A stretch of DNA of 34,168 nucleotides from an uncultured Clostridia bacterium (lineage in GTDB: Bacteria > Bacillota > Clostridia > TANB77 > CAG-508). The stretch covers positions 1 through 34,168 of the forward strand of contig CALXME010000016.1 of NCBI GenBank assembly GCA_944389395.1, written 5' to 3'. Of the stretch, positions 16,650 to 22,716 are shown one piece after another. The position numbers and the translations under genes are program-made. The first letter of the stretch is position 1, and each line of letters begins with the position of its first letter. The notes under the pieces were generated by a model. That model ran no database searches and was not told the origin of the DNA. It saw only the letters and a program-made list of their open reading frames with translations.

Positions 16650-17216
16650 TTATTTCATATATTTTATTTCAAAAACTGTACCTTCTCCTTTTTTTGAATG
16701 ACAAGAAATATAGCCTTTTTGTTTTTCGATAATAGTCTTAGCTAAAGCTAATCCTATTCCCATACTATTTTCTGAAGCTTGTTTTCCTTTATAAAATCGT
16801 TCAAAAATATGTCTAAGTTCTTCCTTTTCAATACCAGGGCCTTGGTCTTTTATCAAGATTTTTGTAAATAATGGTTTTTCCTCTAATGTAATCCATATTT
16901 TTTTATTTTCAGGTGAATGTTCAATTGCATTTTTAACAATATTTGTAATGGCTTCTAGTTGCCACTTATAATCTGCTATTATCGTAGCATTATGAGCTCC
17001 TTGTAAAATAATTTCTTGATTTTTTATTTCTATTGGAATAGCTAAATTTCGAATAACATTTTGTATTAATTTTTTTAAGCTTATTTTTTCTTGATGAAAT
17101 TCTTCTACTCCTGCATCTAGTCTTGATAGTTTTAATAATGCTAAAATTAACCAATTCATCCATTCTATTTGTCTTCGAATTTCGTGCATAAATTGTTTTT
17201 TTGTTTTTTCTTCCAT
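16650..17216 (-). CDS. Sensor histidine kinase, C-terminal part (after CGG frame break)
   Basis: This 188-aa ORF holds the end of the dimerisation domain (EEKTKKQFMHEIRRQIEWMNWLILALLKLSRLDAG) and the full ATP-binding domain: N box NIVKNAIEHSPENK, G1 box DQGPGIEKEEL, F box HIFERFYKGK and G2 box MGIGLALAKTII. It lacks the phospho-acceptor His, which lies in the other ORF (16990-17877). The two halves meet at CCT-CGG-AATG; skipping the C gives NP-G-MEEKTKK, as expected for the family, and yields a ~408-aa kinase from 17877 to 16650. The ATG at 17216 has no independent ribosome site, so I read it as the same gene. Confidence 0.85.
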   Translation of the reverse strand: MEEKTKKQFMHEIRRQIEWMNWLILALLKLSRLDAGVEEFHQEKISLKKLIQNVIRNLAIPIEIKNQEIILQGAHNATIIADYKWQLEAITNIVKNAIEHSPENKKIWITLEEKPLFTKILIKDQGPGIEKEELRHIFERFYKGKQASENSMGIGLALAKTIIEKQKGYISCHSKKGEGTVFEIKYMK

Positions 17217-17877
17217 TCCGAGGATTTTCTATCATATTATCTAACATAATAGAAATAGAAGTAATCGGTGTTTTTAATTGATGGGATATGTCTGATATAG
17301 ATTTCGATAATTGTTTTCTTTGTTTTTGTTCTGTATCTGCCTGTTCTTTTAATAGTATGGTTATTTTATATAATTCATTTCTAAGCTGTGTTAATTCATC
17401 TTCTGTATTTTTTTCGATTTCTAATGCATAATTTTTTTGCATGATTTGTTCCATATATTGGATTAATTTTTCTATTTTTTTATTTCTTCTTTGAAAAAAA
17501 TATAAAATGGCAAGACTACATAAAATGATAACGCTAATTCCTACAATACTAATTTGAATGGCTTGCCATTTTTTTTGCTCTTCTACTTTTAAAATACTAT
17601 TTTCTTGTGAGATATCAATTCCATATTTTTTTAATATTTTTTCTCCGTCTTCTTGATTTTCTGTATTATTTAAAATTTTAATAATTTCTTCTTCTTTTAT
17701 TTCTGGATACTCTTTCTTTATTTCTGCCAGAATATTTCCAATGCTCTCATTCATCATTTTTGATTCTTTTTGTTTCTGAAATGAAAAAATAAGATGAAAA
17801 AGAAGGAGCCCTATTATTTGAATACTTATCAGTGTTATTAATAGTATTCTGTTTTCTCTATTTTTTAATCCTTTCAT
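16990..17877 (-). CDS. Sensor histidine kinase, N-terminal part (sensor and HisKA)
   Basis: Membrane helices at about 10-32 and 108-131 flank a ~75-residue extracellular sensor (IKKEYPEIKEEEIIKILNN…KKYGID). Then come a HAMP-like stretch and the H box SDISHQLKTPITSIS with the phospho-acceptor His. After ~MIENP the frame hits CGG (17218-17220) and degenerates into Lys/Arg/Ser-rich sequence that stops at 16990; the genuine kinase continues in the +1 frame (16650-17216). I chose ATG at 17877, 5 nt after AGGTGA; a GTG at 17886 overlaps the regulator gene. With the response regulator and FtsX-type ABC genes it forms a typical Firmicutes envelope-stress module. Confidence 0.85.
   Translation of the reverse strand: MKGLKNRENRILLITLISIQIIGLLLFHLIFSFQKQKESKMMNESIGNILAEIKKEYPEIKEEEIIKILNNTENQEDGEKILKKYGIDISQENSILKVEEQKKWQAIQISIVGISVIILCSLAILYFFQRRNKKIEKLIQYMEQIMQKNYALEIEKNTEDELTQLRNELYKITILLKEQADTEQKQRKQLSKSISDISHQLKTPITSISIMLDNMIENPRNGRKNKKTIYARNSKTNRMDELVNFSIIKTIKTRCRSRRISSRKNKLKKINTKCYSKFSYSNRNKKSRNYFTRSS
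17217..17220 (-). other. Putative +1 frameshift site CGGA (histidine kinase)
   Basis: Zero frame AAT-CCT-CGG-AAT; skipping the C reads CCT-GGA-ATG and restores the kinase frame. One of four such in-frame CGG sites in the window. Confidence 0.65.
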
Positions 17878-17878
17878 T

Positions 17879-18547
17879 TTAATCACCTATTCTATATCCA
17901 ATTCCTCTTACTGTTTGGATAATCTTTCCTTGTTTATCTCCTATTTTTTCTCTTATTCTTTTAATATATACGGTAAGTGTATTATCATTTACAAAGTTTC
18001 CTGCAATATCCCATATCTTATCTAATAATTGTTCTCTTGTAATTAATTTATTTTGGTTTGTAAATAACATTAATAATATCTTATATTCTAAACTAGTGAA
18101 AATAATTTCTTGATTATTTTGATATACTTTTGCTTTTTTGGTATCTATTACAATATCTTGATATACAATTCTACTATTTGCCATATTTTTATCATATCTT
18201 CGTAATACACTATTAATTCTTGAAATTAATTCTCTAATACGAAATGGTTTAATAATATAGTCATCTGCTCCTATATCTAATCCTAGTACCACATTTGTTT
18301 CTTCATCTCTTGCAGTTAAAAATATAACCGGTACATCTTGTTTACTTTTTATTTCTTTACATATCTCAAAACCATTTCCATCTGGTAACGAAATGTCTAG
18401 TAAATATAAGTCAAATGTTTTTTCTAATTTCTTTTTCGTTTCTTTTACACTTTTAGCTATATCTACTTCAAATCCTTCTTGCTCTAAGGAATATTTTAAT
18501 CCTAAAATAATGGTTTCATTATCTTCTATTAATAATATTTTTCTCAT
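17879..18547 (-). CDS. OmpR/PhoB-family response regulator
   Basis: About 222 aa. The receiver domain (1-115) has RKILLIEDNE with the acidic pocket, phospho-acceptor D51 in LYLLDISLPDGNG, T/A in FLTARDE, and K100 in DDYIIKPF. The winged-helix DNA-binding domain (about 125-222) includes FTSLEYKILLMLFTNQNKLITREQLLDKIW and the recognition helix region VNDNTLTVYIKRIREKIGD, ending TVRGIGYRI. I chose ATG at 18547 (MRKILLIED), preceded by GGTGAG; an in-frame ATG at 18574 lacks a ribosome site. It partners the downstream kinase and is likely autoregulated through the repeat at 18589-18606 while activating the ABC genes. Confidence 0.94.
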   Translation of the reverse strand: MRKILLIEDNETIILGLKYSLEQEGFEVDIAKSVKETKKKLEKTFDLYLLDISLPDGNGFEICKEIKSKQDVPVIFLTARDEETNVVLGLDIGADDYIIKPFRIRELISRINSVLRRYDKNMANSRIVYQDIVIDTKKAKVYQNNQEIIFTSLEYKILLMLFTNQNKLITREQLLDKIWDIAGNFVNDNTLTVYIKRIREKIGDKQGKIIQTVRGIGYRIGD

Positions 18548-18588
18548 CTTCTCACCGTTTTTATGATATCTCATTTTTGCTGTTTTGA

Positions 18589-18606
18589 AATGACTATTTT
18601 GTCACT
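18589..18606 (-). promoter_or_regulatory. Candidate autoregulatory operator of the response regulator
   Basis: Minus strand AGTGACA (18600-18606), 4 bp, AGTCATT (18589-18595): two heptamers at an 11-bp period, each close to AGTCACT of the ABC-transporter operator at 16596-16613. It lies 42-59 bp before the regulator start codon. Confidence 0.45.
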
Positions 18607-18612
18607 TGTTTT

Positions 18613-19122
18613 TTATTCCATTAATTTTTTTATTTCTTCATCTTGCTTTCTTTCTGGAGTAATAAAATAATAAGATTGTTTGTTTTGCTTTACTGCAATT
18701 TGGGCTAATTCTTTATCATTTCTTAATCTGAAACTTGCATATTTGATAATAATCCCTTTGTTTTCTATAGCTGCTTTTACTACTTCTTTATCATCTCTTA
18801 ATTCTTCTGATGCATAATATAGAGTTTGTCCATCTTTTTGGCAACTTTTTAACATTACTTCTTTGTCTGCTTTTAATTTTTCAGATGCATAACATACTGT
18901 CCATGGTGCTGTTTCAACAGCTAGTAATACTAGTTTTTTGTTACCTTTTATCCTATCACTTGCAAATTCTAATGCTTCTCCATCTTGTAGTAAGGCTTGT
19001 TCTACTATCTCTTCGTCATCTTGTAATCTACTAGAAGCTAATTCTAAATTTTTTCCTCTTTCTTTTACTGCTTTTAACATAAATTCTTTATCATCTTTAT
19101 TTATTTTAATTTCTTCTTCCAT
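18613..19122 (-). CDS. DUF4116 repeat protein
   Basis: The 169-aa protein consists of about four ~35-residue repeats of the DUF4116 type: DDKEFMLKAVKERGKNLELASSRLQDD, DEEIVEQALLQDGEALEFAS, and so on, each a pair of helices with the core A-S-x-x-L-x-x-D. Function is unknown; the repeats should form a small alpha-solenoid suited to protein binding. No membrane segment. A good SigA promoter is upstream, but the strong ribosome site AAAAGGAG is 33 nt before the ATG; between them lie an inverted repeat (CGTTA…TAACG) and a possible 6-codon ORF starting TTG. It precedes the response regulator on the same strand, with a 65-bp gap. Confidence 0.8.
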   Translation of the reverse strand: MEEEIKINKDDKEFMLKAVKERGKNLELASSRLQDDEEIVEQALLQDGEALEFASDRIKGNKKLVLLAVETAPWTVCYASEKLKADKEVMLKSCQKDGQTLYYASEELRDDKEVVKAAIENKGIIIKYASFRLRNDKELAQIAVKQNKQSYYFITPERKQDEEIKKLME

Positions 19123-19179
19123 TTTTATGTTTCTTCGTTAATCAATAACGTTCTCCTTTTCCTCATTTTCATGTTTTTT

Positions 19180-19208
19180 ATTTTATTATACTTCCTGAAA
19201 AATGTCAA
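19180..19208 (-). promoter_or_regulatory. SigA promoter of the DUF4116 gene
   Basis: Minus strand: perfect TTGACA (19203-19208), 17-bp spacer, TAAAAT (19180-19185), about 58 bp before the ATG, leaving a ~50-nt leader. Confidence 0.75.
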
Positions 19209-19251
19209 TTTCTTGCAGACAAACATTTGTGCTTTGTTTTTGTAATAATTC

Positions 19252-20397
19252 TTATTTCTTTAAATTCTTTTTAATTTTTTGTAATTCCACTTTACTGATT
19301 CCTACATATTTTTGAATTTTTTCATCTGGTTCTTTATCTTCTAACATCTTTTTTATGAACTTTTCTTCTGCTTCGACAATCCCTTGTTGTATCCCTTGTT
19401 GTATCCCTTGTTGTATCCCTTGTTCTATCCCTTGTTCTATCCCTTGTTCTATCCCTTGTTCTATCCCTTGTTCTATTCCTTGTTTCATTCCTTGTTCTAT
19501 TCCTTGTTTCATTCCTTGTTCTGTTCCTTTTTTAGTTGCCACATCATTTATTTCTTCAAAAAGTTTACTTAATAAACCTAATCCTCTTAAAGGTTCCCCA
19601 TATTCGTCTTTGAGTTTCTTTTTTGATAATCTTTCAATTATCTCATCTACTTCTTCTTCTGCCATTTTTTGTGGTAATGTATATGATACAATTCCCATAA
19701 ATTTATCCATCTCCTCTCTTTGTTTTATTGTTTCACTTATTTTAATTACTTTTTGTTTTAATTCTTTTATGTCATCCACATTTTCTAATAAAGCTATTTT
19801 ACTAATTAAATCATTTTTATTTAATGTAACCTGATTTTGAGTTTCAATTAAATTATATTGTGTTATTGTTTGAATACCTTGAAATCCTTCCCACTTTTCC
19901 TGTAATTCTGAAAGGTTAGTTGTAACATTCCATTTTCTTTTTCCTGTATATAAAACAACCGGAATTACAATCGGAATTTTATATCCTTTTTTTCCAATCA
20001 AATTTTCCCTTGTTTCTGCCCTTATTAATTCTATTCCATACATCCATATTCGATAAGGCATTTTTCTATCTATTCTAGATTGATGTTCAATTAAAAAATA
20101 TATATTTCTATCCTTCATTTTATATATAATGTCTGCTTGTCTAAGCCTAAAATGACTTGTAATGAAACTAGTATTACTTTTTTCTAACTCTTCAGATTTT
20201 AATTTAGGATTTGGTTTTAAATAATTATTTAAAAATTTCGTAACTTGATTAACATCTCCTAACAAATTTCTATATATTTTATCATAAGGATGATGATAAC
20301 TATATATTTCATCTTTGTCATTTAATGTCATTATTTTTTCACTAGCATATTCTTTATATTTCTCCATCGCATTAAGAGATACTGTATAATATATCAT
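19252..20397 (-). CDS. Rpn family recombination-promoting nuclease (PD-(D/E)XK)
   Basis: The 381-aa protein starts like Rpn/PF04754 proteins (HHPYDKIYRNLLGDVNQVTKFLNNYL) and has the nuclease core RQADIIYKMKDRNIYFLIEHQSRIDRKMPYRIWMYG, where Asp and Glu-x-Gln match the PD-(D/E)XK site. It continues IPVVLYTGKRKW. The C-terminal part carries an (E/Q/K)QG(I/M) tetrapeptide repeat of 12 units, then a short helical tail. Rpn proteins are DNA nucleases linked to recombination and, in some bacteria, phage defence with an antitoxin made from an internal start. Here GAGAGGAG immediately precedes in-frame ATGs at 19710 and 19698, a possible internal start. AAGAAGG 6 nt before ATG 20397 supports the main start. 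Confidence 0.85.
   Translation of the reverse strand: MIYYTVSLNAMEKYKEYASEKIMTLNDKDEIYSYHHPYDKIYRNLLGDVNQVTKFLNNYLKPNPKLKSEELEKSNTSFITSHFRLRQADIIYKMKDRNIYFLIEHQSRIDRKMPYRIWMYGIELIRAETRENLIGKKGYKIPIVIPVVLYTGKRKWNVTTNLSELQEKWEGFQGIQTITQYNLIETQNQVTLNKNDLISKIALLENVDDIKELKQKVIKISETIKQREEMDKFMGIVSYTLPQKMAEEEVDEIIERLSKKKLKDEYGEPLRGLGLLSKLFEEINDVATKKGTEQGMKQGIEQGMKQGIEQGIEQGIEQGIEQGIEQGIQQGIQQGIQQGIVEAEEKFIKKMLEDKEPDEKIQKYVGISKVELQKIKKNLKK
19381..19524 (-). repeat. 12-bp coding tandem repeat in the Rpn gene
   Basis: Twelve contiguous 12-bp units on the plus strand: three of CCCTTGTTGTAT, five of CCCTTGTTCTAT, then four TCCTTG variants. Each encodes a tetrapeptide of the xQG(I/M) type. Exact identity of adjacent units suggests recent expansion by slippage; changes in copy number keep the frame. 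Confidence 0.95.
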
Positions 20398-20415
20398 TAC
20401 ATACCTTCTTCCTTT

Positions 20416-20444
20416 ATTATAATATCATTTAATTTATTTGTCAA
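20416..20444 (-). promoter_or_regulatory. Consensus SigA promoter P1 of the Rpn gene
   Basis: Minus strand: TTGACA (20439-20444), 17-bp spacer, TATAAT (20416-20421), a perfect consensus pair 19 bp before the start codon, so the leader is very short. Confidence 0.8.
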
Positions 20445-20536
20445 TATTTATCTTTAAGTAAATTTATTTTTTGGAAATTTTTTAGAAATAAATTTTTGAA
20501 ATTTTGATAAAAAATTTTTTAGATTAAAGTGTTTAT

Positions 20537-20565
20537 ACTATACAACATTTTCCATTATTTGTCAA
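20537..20565 (-). promoter_or_regulatory. Second strong SigA promoter P2 upstream of the Rpn gene
   Basis: Minus strand: TTGACA (20560-20565), 17-bp spacer, TATAGT (20537-20542). It shares ATTGACAAATAA with P1 and would start a ~130-nt AT-rich leader that runs through P1. I see no ORF in that leader. The rest of the 248-bp gap holds only the terminator at 20569-20600. Confidence 0.65.
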
Positions 20566-20568
20566 TAC

Positions 20569-20600
20569 AAAAAAACGACAAAATTTCTATTTGTCGTTTT
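20569..20600 (-). terminator. Terminator of the LiaF-like/DUF4097 unit
   Basis: AAAACGACAAA (20572-20582) pairs perfectly with TTTGTCGTTTT (20590-20600). On the minus strand it is followed by a run of seven T. It lies 46 nt after the DUF4097 stop. Confidence 0.85.
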
Positions 20601-20645
20601 ATTTGCTTTGTTGAATTTATTATCTTTGGTTAAATATATTAAAAT

Positions 20646-21497
20646 TTATATTGTTTTGTCCTTAAAATTAACTATCGTTGCTCCTACGCCTGCTTTTATT
20701 TTTACTGTTTTTTCTCCATTTCCGATTGTTTGATTGTCTTTCACTTTTTGATTATCTACTAAAAAATTACCTAGTCCTGTTTGTGCTTTTAATTGATATT
20801 CATCTTTGTTTCCCTCTATATTAAATTCTAATTTTCCTACTCCTGAGTCTACATCTGCTTTTTGCAAAATTTCTCCTGTGAAAATCATATCTCCTATTCC
20901 TGCTTCTAAATGCAATTCATCTACTGTCATTTCTTCTATTATTGTTTTTCCAGCTCCACCTTTTATATTAGCGTCTTTTGCAATGATACTTCTAATCTCA
21001 CATTGTCCAACTCCCGCTTCTATTTCTATTTTTTCACATTCCAAATTTTCTATTTTGGTATTGTTTACACCTGTTTTTATTTCAACGGTTTCTAATTTTG
21101 TATTCTCTGGTATATAAATTACTACTTCTGGTACGGTATCTAAATTTTGAAACCATGTTGTATTCATTTTTTTGTCTTTTATTTGTAGTGTATTATTTTC
21201 CATTTTACATTCCATCTTTTCTGATACACGAGAAGCTTCTACCTTTAATTTATCACCTTTTTGAATGGTTAATCTGCATAAAGCAATATCTATTTTTAAA
21301 TTTTCTACATTTTCATATTCTTGTGTTATATTTTGCATTCCTATTTCTTGTGTTGTATTGCTTTGCCATTGTTCTATTCCTATTGTAATTCCAAATATAG
21401 TTGTAAAAACTAGAATAATACCACTAATAATCATAAAAGACAAATAGGTTCCAAAGGCAATTGCTCCATATTTTATTATTTTTTGTAGTGTTGTCAT
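20646..21497 (-). CDS. DUF4097-type beta-repeat membrane-anchored protein
   Basis: The 283-aa protein has one N-terminal membrane helix (about 15-42), then an extracellular beta-helix of the DUF4097 kind, with regularly spaced turns: TKLETVEIKTGVNNTKIENLECEKIEIEAGVGQCEIRSI…, AKDANIKGGAGKTIIEEM, LHLEAGIGDMIFTG, VDSGVGKLEFNI and so on. The repeated (A/S)G(V/I/A)G motif marks each rung. Such proteins sit next to LiaF- or PspC-like envelope-stress genes; the biochemical role is unknown. The ATG overlaps the LiaF-like stop (ATGA), and GGAGGTG lies inside the end of that gene, so the two are coupled. Confidence 0.8.
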   Translation of the reverse strand: MTTLQKIIKYGAIAFGTYLSFMIISGIILVFTTIFGITIGIEQWQSNTTQEIGMQNITQEYENVENLKIDIALCRLTIQKGDKLKVEASRVSEKMECKMENNTLQIKDKKMNTTWFQNLDTVPEVVIYIPENTKLETVEIKTGVNNTKIENLECEKIEIEAGVGQCEIRSIIAKDANIKGGAGKTIIEEMTVDELHLEAGIGDMIFTGEILQKADVDSGVGKLEFNIEGNKDEYQLKAQTGLGNFLVDNQKVKDNQTIGNGEKTVKIKAGVGATIVNFKDKTI

Positions 21498-22177
21498 TTA
21501 ATATCAACACCTCCAAACATGCAAAAACTATTGATATAGATAGTTGGCAGACTTTCATTGTATTGTGTTTTTACTTTATTGCTGACACCTCCAAAAATAG
21601 GAGTTGATTTTACTTTGATATTGACATTAGTTGGAATAATAATATCTATTCCTCCAAAAATAGCATTTGCATTAATTACTTGGTCTTTACTAATAGTTGC
21701 ATTTTTTAAATCTAATTTTACACTTCCAAAAATGGCATCTAAATTTGCTCCTTTAAATTCTTGACCATTATAATCTGCGTTTTGTCCTCCAAAAGTAGCA
21801 CAATATTCCTCACCTTTTGTTTTTTCGTTATTCAATTTTTTTATTTTTTCACTTACATTTTTGTTAATAGTATCTTTAAAAATAATGCTAAGTCCTATCA
21901 TAACTAAAATGAATGGAAAGATTAGCTTTCCTACCATTGTAAAAGATAGAATATTTTGTGCACATAATAGGAAAACAATTCCTATCACTAACCAAATGAT
22001 GCTCCATATTTTACTTTCATTTTTGAATAACCCAATTAAGCTTGGAATAATGATGATAAGTGTCCACCATCCTCTAAAAAATATGTTAATATCTGTTATT
22101 CCTAATGCATTTAAGCCAAAAATAATTCCTATTACGACTAATATTAATCCCCATAAAATATTTTCAAGTTTTTTCAT
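21494..22177 (-). CDS. LiaF-like cell-envelope stress protein
   Basis: The 227-aa protein has four hydrophobic helices in the first ~105 residues (LENILWGLILVVIGIIFGLNALG is the LiaI/LiaF-type opening) and a cytosolic C-terminal beta domain of the LiaF/DUF2154 kind, with recurring CATFGGQNADYNGQEF, LDAIFGSVKLDL, ANAIFGGIDIIIP, STPIFGGVSNKV and CMFGGVDIK. In Bacillus, LiaF restrains the LiaRS two-component system that senses lipid II antibiotics; no liaRS is adjacent here. No ribosome site lies directly before the ATG; instead a strong site precedes a tiny overlapping ORF (22174-22200), so translation is probably coupled to it. Confidence 0.82.
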   Translation of the reverse strand: MKKLENILWGLILVVIGIIFGLNALGITDINIFFRGWWTLIIIIPSLIGLFKNESKIWSIIWLVIGIVFLLCAQNILSFTMVGKLIFPFILVMIGLSIIFKDTINKNVSEKIKKLNNEKTKGEEYCATFGGQNADYNGQEFKGANLDAIFGSVKLDLKNATISKDQVINANAIFGGIDIIIPTNVNIKVKSTPIFGGVSNKVKTQYNESLPTIYINSFCMFGGVDIK

Positions 22178-22200
22178 TTTTCTTTGTATGGCTTTGCCAT
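22174..22200 (-). CDS. Possible 8-aa leader ORF coupled to the LiaF-like gene
   Basis: Minus strand ATG at 22200, encoding MAKPYKEK, preceded by GGAAGGAGAG at ideal spacing. Its TGA overlaps the ATG of the LiaF-like gene (AAATGA). The LiaF-like gene lacks its own ribosome site, so this mini-ORF would load ribosomes for it. Expression unproven. Confidence 0.4.
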   Translation of the reverse strand: MAKPYKEK

Positions 22201-22227
22201 AACTCTCCTTCCTTTTTTCCTATATTT

Positions 22228-22518
22228 TTAAAAAACAATTTTATCTACTATTTCAAATGTAGCATCTTCTTCTGTTAAAACAATGTCAAAATGTTTTTGA
22301 TACACTTCCAAATTTTCTTTTATTTTTTTATTTAGTATTCCTATTTTTAAAGTTTTATCCCATTTATTTTCTTCTATCATTTGCTCATCTTCTACTAAAT
22401 CACCTATTAAGATAGCATATTCTTTATCTTGTAGTTTTTGTAGTATTTGTTTTGGCAAATGACCTACCATTGTTTTATTTAAGGTATGTATCATATTTGC
22501 TTGATTAAATTTTTTCAT
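22228..22518 (-). CDS. Hypothetical protein, 96 aa
   Basis: I do not recognise this protein. It is soluble, with no signal or membrane segment. It opens MKKFNQANMIHTLNKTMVGHLPKQILQKL and then alternates predicted strands and helices (YAILIGDLVEDEQMIEE, LKIGILNKKIKENLEVYQKHFDIVLTEEDATFEIVDKIVF). The ribosome site AGAGGG lies 4 nt before the ATG. It stands first among the full-length genes of the LiaF-like/DUF4097 unit, 27 nt before the leader ORF, so it may be part of the same envelope-stress operon. No clear promoter separates it from the Ca-ATPase repeat region. Confidence 0.6.
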   Translation of the reverse strand: MKKFNQANMIHTLNKTMVGHLPKQILQKLQDKEYAILIGDLVEDEQMIEENKWDKTLKIGILNKKIKENLEVYQKHFDIVLTEEDATFEIVDKIVF

Positions 22519-22547
22519 CTTTCCCTCTGTATTGAATTCTATAAAAT

Positions 22548-22607
22548 TTAGGTATTATTTGGGTTCATTTTTAAATTCTCATTTTTGTTATTTGTTATAT
22601 ATTTCAT
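22548..22607 (-). CDS. Possible 19-aa small ORF
   Basis: Minus strand ATG at 22607 preceded by AAAAAGGAGAAAAA, an ideal ribosome site; 19 codons, very Asn/Lys-rich, no recognisable motif. It ends 29 nt before the 96-aa gene. The good ribosome site is the only support; it may be a leader peptide or chance. Confidence 0.3.
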   Translation of the reverse strand: MKYITNNKNENLKMNPNNT

Positions 22608-22631
22608 TTTTTCTCCTTTTTGTTAGTTAGT

Positions 22632-22714
22632 TTGGCATTCAAACCTGGAACTAATGCCACTGGAACTAATGCCAAAAAGTTGGCATCCAAACCTGGAACC
22701 AATGCCAACTTTTT
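22632..22714 (-). repeat. Cluster of the 29-bp palindromic repeat, including the Ca-ATPase terminator
   Basis: Contains one full unit at 22680-22708, one near-full unit at 22632-22659 and a half unit at 22660-22675. The full unit is extended into a 13-bp stem (22674-22686 with 22702-22714, AAAAAGTTGGCAT) around a 15-nt loop; on the minus strand this hairpin starts 2 nt after the ATPase stop and ends in TTTTT, so it is a terminator. The loop keeps the conserved GGTTCCAGGTTTG middle seen at 1183-1244 and 34145-34168. Confidence 0.85.
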
Positions 22715-22716
22715 TG

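Noticed and set aside
19355..19834. Plus-strand ORF with repeated IPCS peptides
   Set aside because: It is the antisense reading of the 12-bp repeats in the Rpn gene; no ribosome site or family resemblance.
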